This document shows positions 9,897 to 18,605 of a stretch of 64,000 nucleotides of DNA, piece after piece. Origin of the DNA: Grimontia celer. GTDB taxonomy: Bacteria; Pseudomonadota; Gammaproteobacteria; Enterobacterales; Vibrionaceae. The translations under genes and the position numbers were made by a program. Below the pieces are notes generated by a model. It was not told the origin of the DNA. It searched no databases and saw nothing but the letters and a program-made list of their open reading frames with translations. Location of the stretch: assembly GCF_900055185.1 (NCBI RefSeq), contig NZ_FIZX01000001.1:2170001-2234000 (forward strand). The letters are read 5' to 3'. How positions within the stretch are numbered: the stretch's first letter is position 1; every line of letters starts with the position of its first letter.

Positions 9897-10037
9897 ATCA
9901 CAACAGCTGATTTTGAGTATTCTTCGATATGCTACCAGTCAATTCTTTAATCTGGAACGACTGATCGCACAGATGTTTGCCTCAATTTACTTACGTGGTC
10001 ATAATTAAGACCTTGCCACTACCAGTGAAGGTGCTTT

Positions 10038-12815
10038 GTGCAAATCAGTCCCAACGATCATCGTAGCTACCGCCTTATTACTCTCGCCAACAATTTGAGG
10101 GTGCTTCTGGTAGAAGATGTGCAAGCACCGCGCAGTGCTGCTGCGTTAACCGTGAATGTGGGACACTTCTGTGATCCCGCTGATCGTGAAGGTTTAGCGC
10201 ACTTCCTAGAACACATGCTGTTTCTCGGTACAGAGAAATATCCTGATGTTGGTGAGTTCCAATCCTTTATCAGCCGCCATGGCGGTAATAACAACGCCTG
10301 GACAGGAACCGAGAACACCACCTTTTTCTTCGACATCCGACACGACCATTTCGAAGAGGCGCTTGATCGATTTGGTCAATTCTTCTCTGCACCTTTGTTT
10401 AATGCAGACGCGGTCGATAAAGAGCGTAACGCGGTTGACTCAGAATACCGCCTGAAACTTCAGGACGATGTGCGCCGGATTTACCAGGTGCAGAAAGAGA
10501 CCATCAACCCGGCTCACCCTTTCTCCAAGTTTTCTGTTGGTAGCCTCGACACCCTTGCCGATCGCGAGGGCAGTTCGGTGCGTGATGAGCTGATTGCTTT
10601 TTACAAGACCCATTACAGTGCCAACCTGATGGCAGCCTCTATCACTGGTCCATTCAGGCTGGACGATTTGGAAACGCTGGCAAACCAAACATTCAGTGAT
10701 ATTCCGAATCTTGACCTGTCGCCGTTTGTGCCAGATGTCTCGTTTGTCGATAAAGCCCAGTTGCAGCAGTTTGTCTGTATCGAGCCGCTTAAAGATGTTC
10801 GTAAGCTGACACTGGCATTTTCGATGCCAGCTACCGATGAGCATTACAAAATAAAACCACTTTCCTACATAGCCCACCTTCTCGGTTATGAAGGTACTGG
10901 CAGTGTGATGTCTTTGCTAAAAGCAAAAGGGCTCATCAATAATCTGTCTGCTGGTGGCGGCATCAGCGGTTCGAATTTCCGCGAGTTTTCAGTCAGTGTC
11001 AGCCTGACCGAGGCGGGACTGACCAAGATTGACGATATCGTGACTTACATTTTTCAGGCTATCAGTCTTATCCGCGAGCAGGGGCTCGATGATTGGCGTT
11101 ATGCAGAAAAACGTGCGGTGCAGGAAATGGCGTTTCGTTATCAAGAGCCGTCACGCCCTATCGATACCGTGAGTCATATGGTGCTCAACATGCAGCATTA
11201 TCAGGATGATGATGTGCTGTATGGCGACTACATCATGCAGGAATATGACGAAGCCTTGATACGCCAGATGCTTGGATACCTGACACCCGATCATCTTCGC
11301 CTGACGTTGATTGCCAAAGGTGGCAATTATGATCGCACGGCAAATTGGTACGACACCCCTTACAGCGTGAAACCATTCACCGAAGCTCAGCTCGAAAAAT
11401 GGCGTGCGGCACATATCTCTCCAGCACTGGCTTTGCCAGAGCCAAACCCCTTTATCAGCTATGAACTCGACCCTGCAGATCTAGAAGTGCCAGAACAGCA
11501 ACTACCCGAGATGATTCAGGAGTTACCAGGCTTTCGTTTGTGGCACTTACAAGATACCGATTTCCGCGTCCCGAAAGGCGTGGTTTACGTCGCGATAGAC
11601 AGCCCGCATGCGGTGCAATCGGTCGAGAACATCGTAAAGACCCGCGTCAGCGTTGAAATGCTGATGGAGTCGATCAATGAGACAGCCTACCCTGCCGAAG
11701 TTGCGGGCCTGAATTACAACCTCTATGCCCATCAAGGTGGCGTGACTTTGAAGCTCAGCGGCTTCAATGAAAAGCTGCCGCTGCTGATGGATTTGGTATT
11801 GGATAAATTTGCCAAGCGCGATTTCAACCCAGAGCGCTTTGAAATCATCAAAACCCAGTTGCTACGAAGTTGGAACAACGCGACTCAAAACAAAGCCATT
11901 AACCGCTTATACAATTCGATGACAGGCATCTTGCAACCAAACAATCCAACGTATGAAGAGCTCATCGAAGCGCTAGAACCACTGCAGGTGACAGAGCTAC
12001 CGGACTTTGTACATAGCGTGATGTCGGAACTGCATGTTGAGATGTTTGTTTACGGTAACTGGCAGAAACAGCAAACACTGAATTTGGCGGAGCCTGTAAA
12101 AGATGCGCTTCGCGTGCACAACCAACGTTATCAGGAGTCCACCCGACCACTGGTTCTTTTGAAAGGTGCTGGCAGTGCCTCCTATCATCTGGGGTGTGAC
12201 AGCCAAGATTCAGCCGTGTTGGTTTATTACCAGAGCCATGGTACGGGACCTCAGGATGTCGCCTTATTTACTTTCGCTCAGCATTTAATGTCTGCCATCT
12301 TCTTCAACGAGCTGCGTACCAAGCAGCAACTTGGCTATATGGTTGGCTCAGGCAATATGCCAATGAACCGGCACCCAGGTTTGATTTTCTATGTGCAGTC
12401 GCCTCAGGCTGGCCCAGCGAAATTAATGGAAGCAATAGATGACTTCCTCAACGCCTTCTTCCTGGTGCTGCTTGAGCTTAACGAAGCGCAATGGCAAGCC
12501 AGTAAACAAGGGTTACTCGGACAGATAGAAGAACCGGATGCCAACCTGCGCGCCCGCGGACAGCGTTTGTGGATCAGCATTGGCAATAAGGATGCTGAAT
12601 TCACCCAGCGACAAAACGTAGCTGCCGCTATCCGCGATATGGACCGAGCAGATATGGTGAAGTTTGTGGTCGAGCAATTGAAACCACGTAGATCAGATCG
12701 TCTGATCATGCACAGTTGCGGTGGCGCTCACCCTGATGAATGTAGTCTTGAAGGCACAAAGGAAATTGAATCTGTCACAGCGTTTCGTCGCAATCGCACC
12801 GAGCGAATTAACTAA
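10038..12815 (+). CDS. M16 family zinc metallopeptidase (insulysin/pitrilysin type)
   Basis: A 925-residue, four-domain inverzincin. The zinc-binding and catalytic motif HFLEH (in GLAHFLEHMLFLGTEKYP) is in the first domain, with the downstream acidic ligand region ERNAVDSEY about 75 residues later. The size and the ELRTKQQLGYMVGSG stretch near the C-terminus are typical of insulysin and protease III. Unlike E. coli PtrA, no signal peptide is visible: the N-terminus is MQISPNDHRSYRLITLANNL. The protein may therefore be cytoplasmic. Start is GTG at 10038, chosen because the family N-terminus begins there. Single gene followed by a strong terminator. Family assignment is firm; the substrate is unknown. 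Confidence 0.93.
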   Translation: MQISPNDHRSYRLITLANNLRVLLVEDVQAPRSAAALTVNVGHFCDPADREGLAHFLEHMLFLGTEKYPDVGEFQSFISRHGGNNNAWTGTENTTFFFDIRHDHFEEALDRFGQFFSAPLFNADAVDKERNAVDSEYRLKLQDDVRRIYQVQKETINPAHPFSKFSVGSLDTLADREGSSVRDELIAFYKTHYSANLMAASITGPFRLDDLETLANQTFSDIPNLDLSPFVPDVSFVDKAQLQQFVCIEPLKDVRKLTLAFSMPATDEHYKIKPLSYIAHLLGYEGTGSVMSLLKAKGLINNLSAGGGISGSNFREFSVSVSLTEAGLTKIDDIVTYIFQAISLIREQGLDDWRYAEKRAVQEMAFRYQEPSRPIDTVSHMVLNMQHYQDDDVLYGDYIMQEYDEALIRQMLGYLTPDHLRLTLIAKGGNYDRTANWYDTPYSVKPFTEAQLEKWRAAHISPALALPEPNPFISYELDPADLEVPEQQLPEMIQELPGFRLWHLQDTDFRVPKGVVYVAIDSPHAVQSVENIVKTRVSVEMLMESINETAYPAEVAGLNYNLYAHQGGVTLKLSGFNEKLPLLMDLVLDKFAKRDFNPERFEIIKTQLLRSWNNATQNKAINRLYNSMTGILQPNNPTYEELIEALEPLQVTELPDFVHSVMSELHVEMFVYGNWQKQQTLNLAEPVKDALRVHNQRYQESTRPLVLLKGAGSASYHLGCDSQDSAVLVYYQSHGTGPQDVALFTFAQHLMSAIFFNELRTKQQLGYMVGSGNMPMNRHPGLIFYVQSPQAGPAKLMEAIDDFLNAFFLVLLELNEAQWQASKQGLLGQIEEPDANLRARGQRLWISIGNKDAEFTQRQNVAAAIRDMDRADMVKFVVEQLKPRRSDRLIMHSCGGAHPDECSLEGTKEIESVTAFRRNRTERIN

Positions 12816-12859
12816 GGTCTGTCGACCTTCGCTGATGAGTTTTCCAATCTTCAGATATA

Positions 12860-12888
12860 AAAACCCCCGGCTGGCCCGGGGATTTTTT
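12860..12888 (+). terminator. Intrinsic terminator between the M16 peptidase and fadJ
   Basis: Stem CCCCGG / CCGGGG (12865-12870 / 12876-12881) with a T tract to the right and A tract to the left; it serves both convergent genes. Confidence 0.85.
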
Positions 12889-12901
12889 GTTTAAGGCTTA
12901 A

Positions 12902-15022
12902 TTAATGGAACGTCTTCCCTTCCGCTGCCATGGCTTTAAGCAGTTCACACGGTGCAAACCGCTCACCGTACTTGGCTTCATGCTGCTCAAGCATTTCCAC
13001 CAAGCGCTTAATGCCAATGTGGTCCATATAGCGGAATGGACCGCCAAGGAATGGAGGGAATCCGATACCGAACACAGCACCAATGTCACCGTCACGCGCA
13101 GATTTCACCACACCTTCATCCAGACACTGAGCAGCTTCATTCAGCATCATCAGCACACAGCGAACGGCCAGTTCATGGGCTGAAAGCTGACTTTTCAGCT
13201 CAACACCCAGCAAGGTGTAAACACGCTTATCGACTTCTTTTTTCTTACCGTTATAAACGAAGAAGCCTTTGCCACTCTTACGACCTTTACGGCCATCATT
13301 CAGCATTACGTCGAACACATCCGGTGCACGGAATCGCTCGCCCAATTCGTTCAACAGGATTGGGCTGATCTTCGCGCCAATGTCGATACCCACTTCATCC
13401 AGCAGTGTCACTGGGCCAACAGGGAAACCGAAATCCAACAGCGCATTGTCAATGTGCTCAACCGACTCACCGGACAGTAAGGTTCTTGCCGCTTCGTTCA
13501 TGTAAGGCGCAAGAATACGGTTCACGTAGAACCCGGCCTTGTCAGCGACCACAATCGGCGTTTTACCTTGCTTCTTCGCAAGCTTCACCACAGTCGCAAC
13601 GGCTTCTTCGGACGTGCCCGCATGTGGAATAACTTCCACCAGCGGCATTTTATCGACCGGCGAGAAGTAGTGCAGACCCACAATATTTTCAGGACGCTTC
13701 GCACCCTCGGCGATTTGATGGATTGGCAGTGATGAAGTGTTGGTAGCGAAGATGGTGTCTTCAGCCAGATTCTCTTCCACCTCGGCAACCATTTGGTGCT
13801 TCAGTGTGAGATCTTCAAATACGGCCTCGACAACCACGTTGTTTTGGCTCATACCGGAATAGTCAGTCGTACCACTAATACGATCCATCTGCTTTTGCAT
13901 TTCGGCTTTGGAAATGATGCGGCGCTTGCGCTTTTTATCCAGCAGTTTATAGCTGTAAGCCATCGCATTCAGGATGCCATCGTTGCTGACATCTTTGACG
14001 CGCACAGGTGTATTCGCTTTGGTCGCAGACACATTAGCGATGCCAGCGCCCATCAAACCACCGCCCAGCACAGTCACGCCTGTCACAGTGCGAGGCTCAG
14101 CATCAGCGCCGGTTTCTTTTTTCATTGCGGTGGTGGCAAAGAAAATGCTGCGCAGTGCGGCTGATTCTGATGACATCACCAGCTCACCAAAGCGTTTTGC
14201 TTCCAGCGCCAGACCTTTCTCTGTGCCTTTATCCAAGCCATGTTTGATGACTTCGAGAATAGCTTCGGTAGCAGGGTAATTACCGCGAGTTTTCTCACGG
14301 GTTTTCTTTGCAGCCTGATCGAACACAACAGAGCGACCAAGTGCATTGCCGCCCATCGCCCAATCCTGCCAGCTACCTTTACGCTTAGGCTTACCTTTCA
14401 GCGCCAACTCTTCAGCAACGCGAAGCAACACAGACTGGGGAACCACATCATCGACCACGCCCATTTTCTTCGCTTTCTTCGCGCGAAGTTGTTTGCCCGT
14501 CAGAATCATATCCAACGCGCCCGGTACACCAATCAGTCTTGGAAGACGTTGAGTACCACCAGAACCTGGCAACAGGCCAAGCTGAACTTCCGGCAGACCT
14601 AAACGGGTTTTATCATCATCACTCGCAACTCTGCTATGACAAGCCAGAGCGAGTTCCAGACCACCGCCCAGCGCTGGGCCGTGAATCGCGGCAACGACAT
14701 GGAAAGGTAGCTTCTCAATGCGGGAGAAAAGCTTCTGCCCATGCTCAGCAATGGCTTGAGCATCCTCTGCAGTATTGCAGGCATCCAGCATGCGAACGTC
14801 AGCACCGGCAACAAAGTTATCCGGTTTTGCCGAGTGCAGCACCAGACCTTTGATATCACTTTTGCTTTCAAGCTCGCTCAGAATTGCACTGATTTCATCA
14901 ACAAAGGTGGCTTGCAGGGTATTCATACTTTCGCCCTGCACATCAATGCTCAGCCACGCCACACCGTTGTCACCGTAGCTCAGCGAGAACGCACCGTTTG
15001 TTGGGGTTGTTTGCTCCGTCAT
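12902..15022 (-). CDS. fadJ: Fatty acid oxidation complex alpha subunit FadJ
   Basis: Bifunctional enoyl-CoA hydratase and 3-hydroxyacyl-CoA dehydrogenase of the second (FadIJ) beta-oxidation complex. The N-terminal crotonase domain has [20 protein letters not shown] and [20 protein letters not shown]. The NAD-binding motif [16 protein letters not shown] opens the dehydrogenase domain, followed by the catalytic histidine in [17 protein letters not shown]. 706 residues from [10 protein letters not shown]. This ATG (15020-15022) overlaps the fadI stop by one base (TAATG), a translational-coupling arrangement, so a longer in-frame start was rejected. The terminator downstream is shared with the convergent peptidase gene. 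Confidence 0.96.
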   Translation of the reverse strand: MTEQTTPTNGAFSLSYGDNGVAWLSIDVQGESMNTLQATFVDEISAILSELESKSDIKGLVLHSAKPDNFVAGADVRMLDACNTAEDAQAIAEHGQKLFSRIEKLPFHVVAAIHGPALGGGLELALACHSRVASDDDKTRLGLPEVQLGLLPGSGGTQRLPRLIGVPGALDMILTGKQLRAKKAKKMGVVDDVVPQSVLLRVAEELALKGKPKRKGSWQDWAMGGNALGRSVVFDQAAKKTREKTRGNYPATEAILEVIKHGLDKGTEKGLALEAKRFGELVMSSESAALRSIFFATTAMKKETGADAEPRTVTGVTVLGGGLMGAGIANVSATKANTPVRVKDVSNDGILNAMAYSYKLLDKKRKRRIISKAEMQKQMDRISGTTDYSGMSQNNVVVEAVFEDLTLKHQMVAEVEENLAEDTIFATNTSSLPIHQIAEGAKRPENIVGLHYFSPVDKMPLVEVIPHAGTSEEAVATVVKLAKKQGKTPIVVADKAGFYVNRILAPYMNEAARTLLSGESVEHIDNALLDFGFPVGPVTLLDEVGIDIGAKISPILLNELGERFRAPDVFDVMLNDGRKGRKSGKGFFVYNGKKKEVDKRVYTLLGVELKSQLSAHELAVRCVLMMLNEAAQCLDEGVVKSARDGDIGAVFGIGFPPFLGGPFRYMDHIGIKRLVEMLEQHEAKYGERFAPCELLKAMAAEGKTFH

Positions 15023-16332
15023 TATTCTGCCTCCAAGATCATCGCTGCACCCAGACCACCTGCTGCACAAGCAGTATTCAATGCCAAACCACCACCACGG
15101 CGGCGAAGTTCATTCAAGGTTTGAGTGATCATGCGCGCACCGGTTGCGGCAAATGGGTGACCGTAAGCAATCGAGCCCCCCAACACATTGAACTTGTCCA
15201 TGTCGATTTCGCCAATTGCCTGGCTACGACCCAGCTTCTGTTCTGCAAAGCTTTTGGACGCAAACATTTTCACGTTAGCCAATGTCTGCGCAGCAAACGC
15301 TTCATGCATGTCAATCAGAGTGAGATCAGAAAGCGTAATGCCAGCGCGATCTAAGGCGATTGGTGTGGAGTAAGAAGGTCCCATCAACATGTCATGTTCG
15401 ACCTGAATCGCTGAAAACGCGTAAGAACGGATGTAACCCAGCGGCGTTAAGCCAAGCTCTTTGGCACGTCCTTCACGCATCAACATCACTGCCGCGGCAC
15501 CATCGGTTAGAGGTGTACTGTTCGCAGCAGTCACAGAGCCGTATTTGCGATCAAACGCCGGACGCAGTTTCGCGTAACCTTCCACCGTGGAGTCTTCGCG
15601 AACATTGTTGTCTTTATCAATCCACTGGCGATAAGGTTCTGGGAAGGCAGTCATCACTTCGTCACGAACCAATCCGTCCGCCCAAGCTTTCGCTGCGAGA
15701 GAATGCGAGCGGTGTGCCAACGCATCTTGCTCTTCACGAGTAATGCCATGGCTCTTGGCCATTTGCTCAGCGGTTTGCCCCATACTGAGACCCGTCGAAT
15801 ATTCGGCAACTGCTGGAGGAACCGGTGCCAAGTCTTTGAGGGAGAGTTTACTTAGGAGTTTTAAGCGCTTACTCATCGTCTTGGCTTTGCTGAGTGCCAA
15901 CAGGGTCGCTGCCATATGTTTGGACACACCAATTGGCAGCACGGAAGAGGAATCTGCGCCACCTGCGATACCGATATCAACAGCACCGGCCATGATGCTT
16001 TCGGTGACGTTAACGACAGATTGGAAACTGGTCGCACAAGCACGGCTGACACTGTAAGCATCAGTATGAACATTCATTCCTGTACCAAGCACGATTTCAC
16101 GAGCGATGTTCGGCGCTTCCGGCATTTGAACAACCTGTCCAAAAACCAGTTGGTCGATAAGCTTAGGGTCGATGTCGGTACGATTTAGCATTTCGCTAAC
16201 AACCATCTTGCCGAGATCAACAGCTGGCACATCCGCATAAGCGGTGGATTGTCGTGCAAACGGGGTACGTAAACCCGCAACAACAGCTATACGTTCACCC
16301 TGACGCGTAGTCAGATTCTGGGGAGAGTTCAT
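15022..16332 (-). CDS. fadI: 3-ketoacyl-CoA thiolase FadI
   Basis: Thiolytic step of beta-oxidation; beta subunit of the FadIJ complex. The nucleophile cysteine is in [11 protein letters not shown], the catalytic histidines in [10 protein letters not shown] and [17 protein letters not shown], and the second cysteine in [13 protein letters not shown]. Start chosen at ATG 16332 ([20 protein letters not shown]), preceded by AGGAG at good spacing. It gives 436 residues, the E. coli length. First gene of fadIJ, with a FadR operator just upstream, so repression in the absence of long-chain acyl-CoA is expected. Confidence 0.96.
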   Translation of the reverse strand: MNSPQNLTTRQGERIAVVAGLRTPFARQSTAYADVPAVDLGKMVVSEMLNRTDIDPKLIDQLVFGQVVQMPEAPNIAREIVLGTGMNVHTDAYSVSRACATSFQSVVNVTESIMAGAVDIGIAGGADSSSVLPIGVSKHMAATLLALSKAKTMSKRLKLLSKLSLKDLAPVPPAVAEYSTGLSMGQTAEQMAKSHGITREEQDALAHRSHSLAAKAWADGLVRDEVMTAFPEPYRQWIDKDNNVREDSTVEGYAKLRPAFDRKYGSVTAANSTPLTDGAAAVMLMREGRAKELGLTPLGYIRSYAFSAIQVEHDMLMGPSYSTPIALDRAGITLSDLTLIDMHEAFAAQTLANVKMFASKSFAEQKLGRSQAIGEIDMDKFNVLGGSIAYGHPFAATGARMITQTLNELRRRGGGLALNTACAAGGLGAAMILEAE

Positions 16333-16351
16333 TGCCGCTCCTTGCAATTAT

Positions 16352-16368
16352 TAGAGGTCAGACCAGAA
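16352..16368 (-). promoter_or_regulatory. FadR operator upstream of fadI
   Basis: TAGAGGTCAGACCAGAA contains the symmetric core GGTCAGACCAG of the FadR operator (AACTGGTCNGACCAGTT). It lies 20 to 36 bp before the fadI start, overlapping the likely promoter or start site, a repressing position. FadR represses fad genes until long-chain acyl-CoA binds it. Confidence 0.75.
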
Positions 16369-16391
16369 GAGTGTAACCAATTTGTTATCAG

Positions 16392-16411
16392 ATTAAAACG
16401 TGCGTTTTAAT
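16392..16411 (-). promoter_or_regulatory. Palindromic operator candidate upstream of fadI
   Basis: ATTAAAACG-TG-CGTTTTAAT is a 20-bp palindrome with perfect 9-bp arms, 60 to 79 bp before the fadI start. Its core AAAC-N4-GTTT resembles the PsrA-type operator of fatty acid degradation in other gammaproteobacteria as I remember it. A TetR-family regulator is plausible, but the identity is inference. Confidence 0.45.
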
Positions 16412-16504
16412 TAAATCTGCCAAGCAAACATAGACCGTTACGACATTTTTGAAAATAAAAACTGAGCGAGAAGTGAAGTTGGAGGGCGACTGAAAACACA
16501 AAGC

Positions 16505-16532
16505 AAAAAAAAACCACACCTATCAGGTGTGG
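16505..16532 (-). terminator. Orphan reverse-strand intrinsic terminator
   Basis: Perfect 8-bp stem CCACACCT / AGGTGTGG with a 3-nt loop, followed on the reverse strand by nine T. No reverse-strand protein gene lies to its right before the forward-strand sigma gene, so it must end a non-coding transcript. Confidence 0.88.
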
Positions 16533-16717
16533 CAACGTATGTGGAAAGCAATCACGTATTAAATCAATTAACGTAAAGCCAATTGCAAATCAGGTCATTG
16601 ACCTGAGGAGAAAGTAAAGTCAGCCTTCAAAAAGGAAGTTTGTCATCTTGCTCAACACGGTTTCATGCGACAGATTCGGTAAACCAACGAAGCCTGTAAC
16701 ACGTCACCAGATGACAG
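16505..16717 (-). ncRNA. Probable small RNA upstream of fadI (unassigned)
   Basis: Inferred from an orphan strong terminator (16505-16532) and an upstream TATAGT -10-like hexamer (16723-16728 on the reverse strand), which would give an RNA of about 215 nt. There is no clear -35. Inside, TCAGGTC / GACCTGA (16590-16606) forms a perfect 7-bp hairpin. A weaker CTTC / GAAG hairpin lies at 16625-16638. The A/U-rich stretch before the terminator would suit Hfq binding. No ORF of note is present on this strand. It contains TTTGCAATTGG, also found in the GcvB R1 region, but the rest does not look like GcvB. I do not recognise the family. It could instead be a long leader or attenuator for fadI, but fadI seems to have its own operator-bearing promoter region downstream of this terminator. 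Confidence 0.6.
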
Positions 16718-16728
16718 TGCCTACTATA

Positions 16729-17108
16729 CCCACGCGTCAGGAAGCGATGTTGAAGCAGATCAATTTTTTGTTTGATTACTCATCAATCGAAGGAAAGAGA
16801 GGCTAAACCGAAGGGAAGATTGCGAGTCAGATTGGCCAAATATGCATTTAGTTGAATTATTTCGATTCTTAGAAAATTGTCTGAAACCCTACAATTGCTA
16901 GCTAATTGATTAAATTCAAACCAAATTACCTTCGGAAGGCTGCACCTTACAATTAACATGGTTATTTATTGGCCCAATCAACACTACAATTACAGCAGAG
17001 CGGCTAACCGTCTTAAAGCCAGATTGCTTACCTTAGGGGCTGTTGACCTTTGGTGAAGATTTTTACAGCGATTTGGCATTTAAAATCCTAAATAATCAGG
17101 ATGATAGA
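16729..17108. other. Gene-free AT-rich stretch before the ECF sigma gene
   Basis: About 380 bp between the presumed small-RNA promoter and the sigma-factor start. It should hold the sigma gene's promoter, but I see no convincing sigma-70 or ECF-type element. A near-match to an FNR site (TTGAT-TAAA-TTCAA, 16906-16919) is present and is probably chance. No ORF above about 20 codons with a plausible start was noticed. Confidence 0.5.
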
Positions 17109-17678
17109 ATGGTTTTGAAATTATTTGGAAATAAAAAGTCAGAAACCAAGGTCTCTAGTGATATGGAAAAGCAGAGACGATACGAAGCGCTCGTGAGAGC
17201 CTGGCACAGAGACCTCTACCGTTATGCATACTGGTTGACGAAAGACCAGCACGTAGCGGAAGATTTGGTGCAGGAAACCTGCCTACGTGCATGGCGCTCG
17301 CTTGATAGCCTTCAAGATGACAACGCCGCCAAAGCTTGGCTGATCACCATTCTTAGGCGCGAAAATGCACGCCGTTTCGAGCGTAAACAACTCGAATTGG
17401 TAGATATTGATGACCACCAGGTCGCAGACGATGCACGCCCCAGTGAAGAAGCCTCGGTTGAACAGCAATGGCTTCACAAGCAGATCATGCGTCTGTCACC
17501 AGAATATCGAGAACCGTTGGTGTTGCAGGTCGTTGCCGGATTTAGCGGTGAAGAGATCGCTGAGATCTTAGACCTAAACAAAAACACTGTTATGACGCGT
17601 TTGTTCAGAGCGAGAAACCAATTGAAAGAGTTCATGGACAATCAAACTTCAGGCCAGCGAGGTGCGCTAAATGGATGA
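17109..17678 (+). CDS. ECF-type RNA polymerase sigma-70 family factor
   Basis: A 189-residue sigma factor with only regions 2 and 4. Region 2 is around LYRYAYWLTKDQHVAEDLVQ and CLRAWRSLD; region 4 around LSPEYREPLVLQVVAGF and the helix-turn-helix GEEIAEILDLNKNTVMTRLF. A basic/acidic linker separates them. Start chosen at ATG 17109 (MVLKLFGNKKSE), preceded by AGGAT at good spacing; an in-frame TTG at 17043 would add 22 residues with no obvious ribosome site. It overlaps the next gene by 8 bp, as sigma and anti-sigma pairs often do. Location beside fadIJ and fadL matches the Vibrio cholerae gene order as I remember it. Target promoters are unknown. Confidence 0.88.
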   Translation: MVLKLFGNKKSETKVSSDMEKQRRYEALVRAWHRDLYRYAYWLTKDQHVAEDLVQETCLRAWRSLDSLQDDNAAKAWLITILRRENARRFERKQLELVDIDDHQVADDARPSEEASVEQQWLHKQIMRLSPEYREPLVLQVVAGFSGEEIAEILDLNKNTVMTRLFRARNQLKEFMDNQTSGQRGALNG

Positions 17679-18396
17679 GCTCGAATTCCGTCGACGCCTT
17701 CTGGCGGACCCACAAGATAAAGACCCTGAGATTCTGGCAGCAAAATCCGAATCGCCTGCCAATCAAAAATTAGCATCAGAGCTGGATCAGCTAGATGCGC
17801 TGTTAGATCAAACTCTGCGCGTGGATGTGCCAGATGACTTGGTCGACAAGGTGCTGTTTAAGCAGAGTAGCGATGTCGCTAGAGAAGCGAGAAAACCCCG
17901 TTTCCATCTCGCTATTGCGGCTTCTGTTGCTTTCGCATTCGGCATTATGCTTGGTCAGTTTAACTGGCAGGCACTCCCAGTATTGCCTGGACAGGCAAGC
18001 CTTGGGCAAATTGCGCTAGAGCATTATTACCATGAAGAAGACTTCACAAATAACGTGTTTGAGGGAGCAACTCTCACACAAGTGAATGCCAAGCTTGCGC
18101 CTTTGGGTAAGACATTTAATGGTCAGTTACCTGGTGAAGTGTCTTACATCAATCACTGTAGTTTTGATGATAAGCATGCTGTACACATGGTGATCCAAGG
18201 CGAAAGCGGGCAAGATTTCACTGTATTCGTTGTACCGCAGCAGTCTCCAGCAATGGAAAGCTATAGCGATGGCAACATGGAAGCGGTATCCATGCCTGCA
18301 GCGAATAACAGTAGTGTAATTGTTGTTGGCAAAGAAGGCTCTGACATCATGCCTGTTGCTGAGCAGCTTAAGTTGCATCTCAACCAAAAAGCCTGA
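17671..18396 (+). CDS. DUF3379-type membrane-anchored protein, putative anti-sigma factor
   Basis: 241 residues: an acidic cytoplasmic N-terminal part (about 1-75), one membrane segment around residues 78-96 (AIAASVAFAFGIMLGQF) and a periplasmic C-terminal domain. It overlaps the ECF sigma gene by 8 bp (start ATG at 17671 inside the sigma 3' end), so the two are translationally linked. The topology and pairing fit an anti-sigma factor that holds the sigma at the membrane, but there is no zinc-binding HxxxCxxC motif. I think it belongs to the DUF3379 family; the function is inference from context. Confidence 0.65.
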   Translation: MDELEFRRRLLADPQDKDPEILAAKSESPANQKLASELDQLDALLDQTLRVDVPDDLVDKVLFKQSSDVAREARKPRFHLAIAASVAFAFGIMLGQFNWQALPVLPGQASLGQIALEHYYHEEDFTNNVFEGATLTQVNAKLAPLGKTFNGQLPGEVSYINHCSFDDKHAVHMVIQGESGQDFTVFVVPQQSPAMESYSDGNMEAVSMPAANNSSVIVVGKEGSDIMPVAEQLKLHLNQKA

Positions 18397-18418
18397 TACA
18401 AACAATTACATTTATTCA

Positions 18419-18446
18419 GGGAGCTTATGCTCCCTTTTCTTTTTTA
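18419..18446 (+). terminator. Intrinsic terminator after the sigma/anti-sigma pair
   Basis: Stem GGGAGC / GCTCCC with a TTAT loop (18419-18434), followed by TTTTCTTTTTT. Confidence 0.85.
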
Positions 18447-18498
18447 TAAATAACAGACACCTAGCAGTTCATGGCGCAGTTACTCTACAGCGTCTCAT

Positions 18499-18515
18499 AA
18501 CTGGTCAGATTTCCA
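18499..18515 (+). promoter_or_regulatory. FadR-type operator upstream of the first fadL
   Basis: AACTGGTCAGATTTCCA has a perfect left half and centre of the FadR operator (AACTGGTCNGACCAGTT) and a degenerate right half. It lies 91 to 107 bp before the fadL start. FadR represses fadL in E. coli. Confidence 0.6.
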
Positions 18516-18605
18516 ATTCATTACCTTCACAATAGAATCCGCGCTGCTTAAAAATAAGCAGAAAACACCAGAAAAATTATAAATTTAATCGGATTAATTC
18601 ACATT

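Noticed and set aside
16505-16717. Assignment of the candidate small RNA to GcvB, RyhB, Spot 42, Qrr or CsrB
   Set aside because: Only TTTGCAATTGG recalls GcvB; the GU-rich seed, the RyhB core, the Qrr core and repeated GGA motifs are absent. Left unassigned.
16906-16919. FNR-like site TTGAT-N4-TTCAA upstream of the ECF sigma gene
   Set aside because: One arm is mismatched, the region is AT-rich, and it is about 190 bp from the start codon with no promoter in register.
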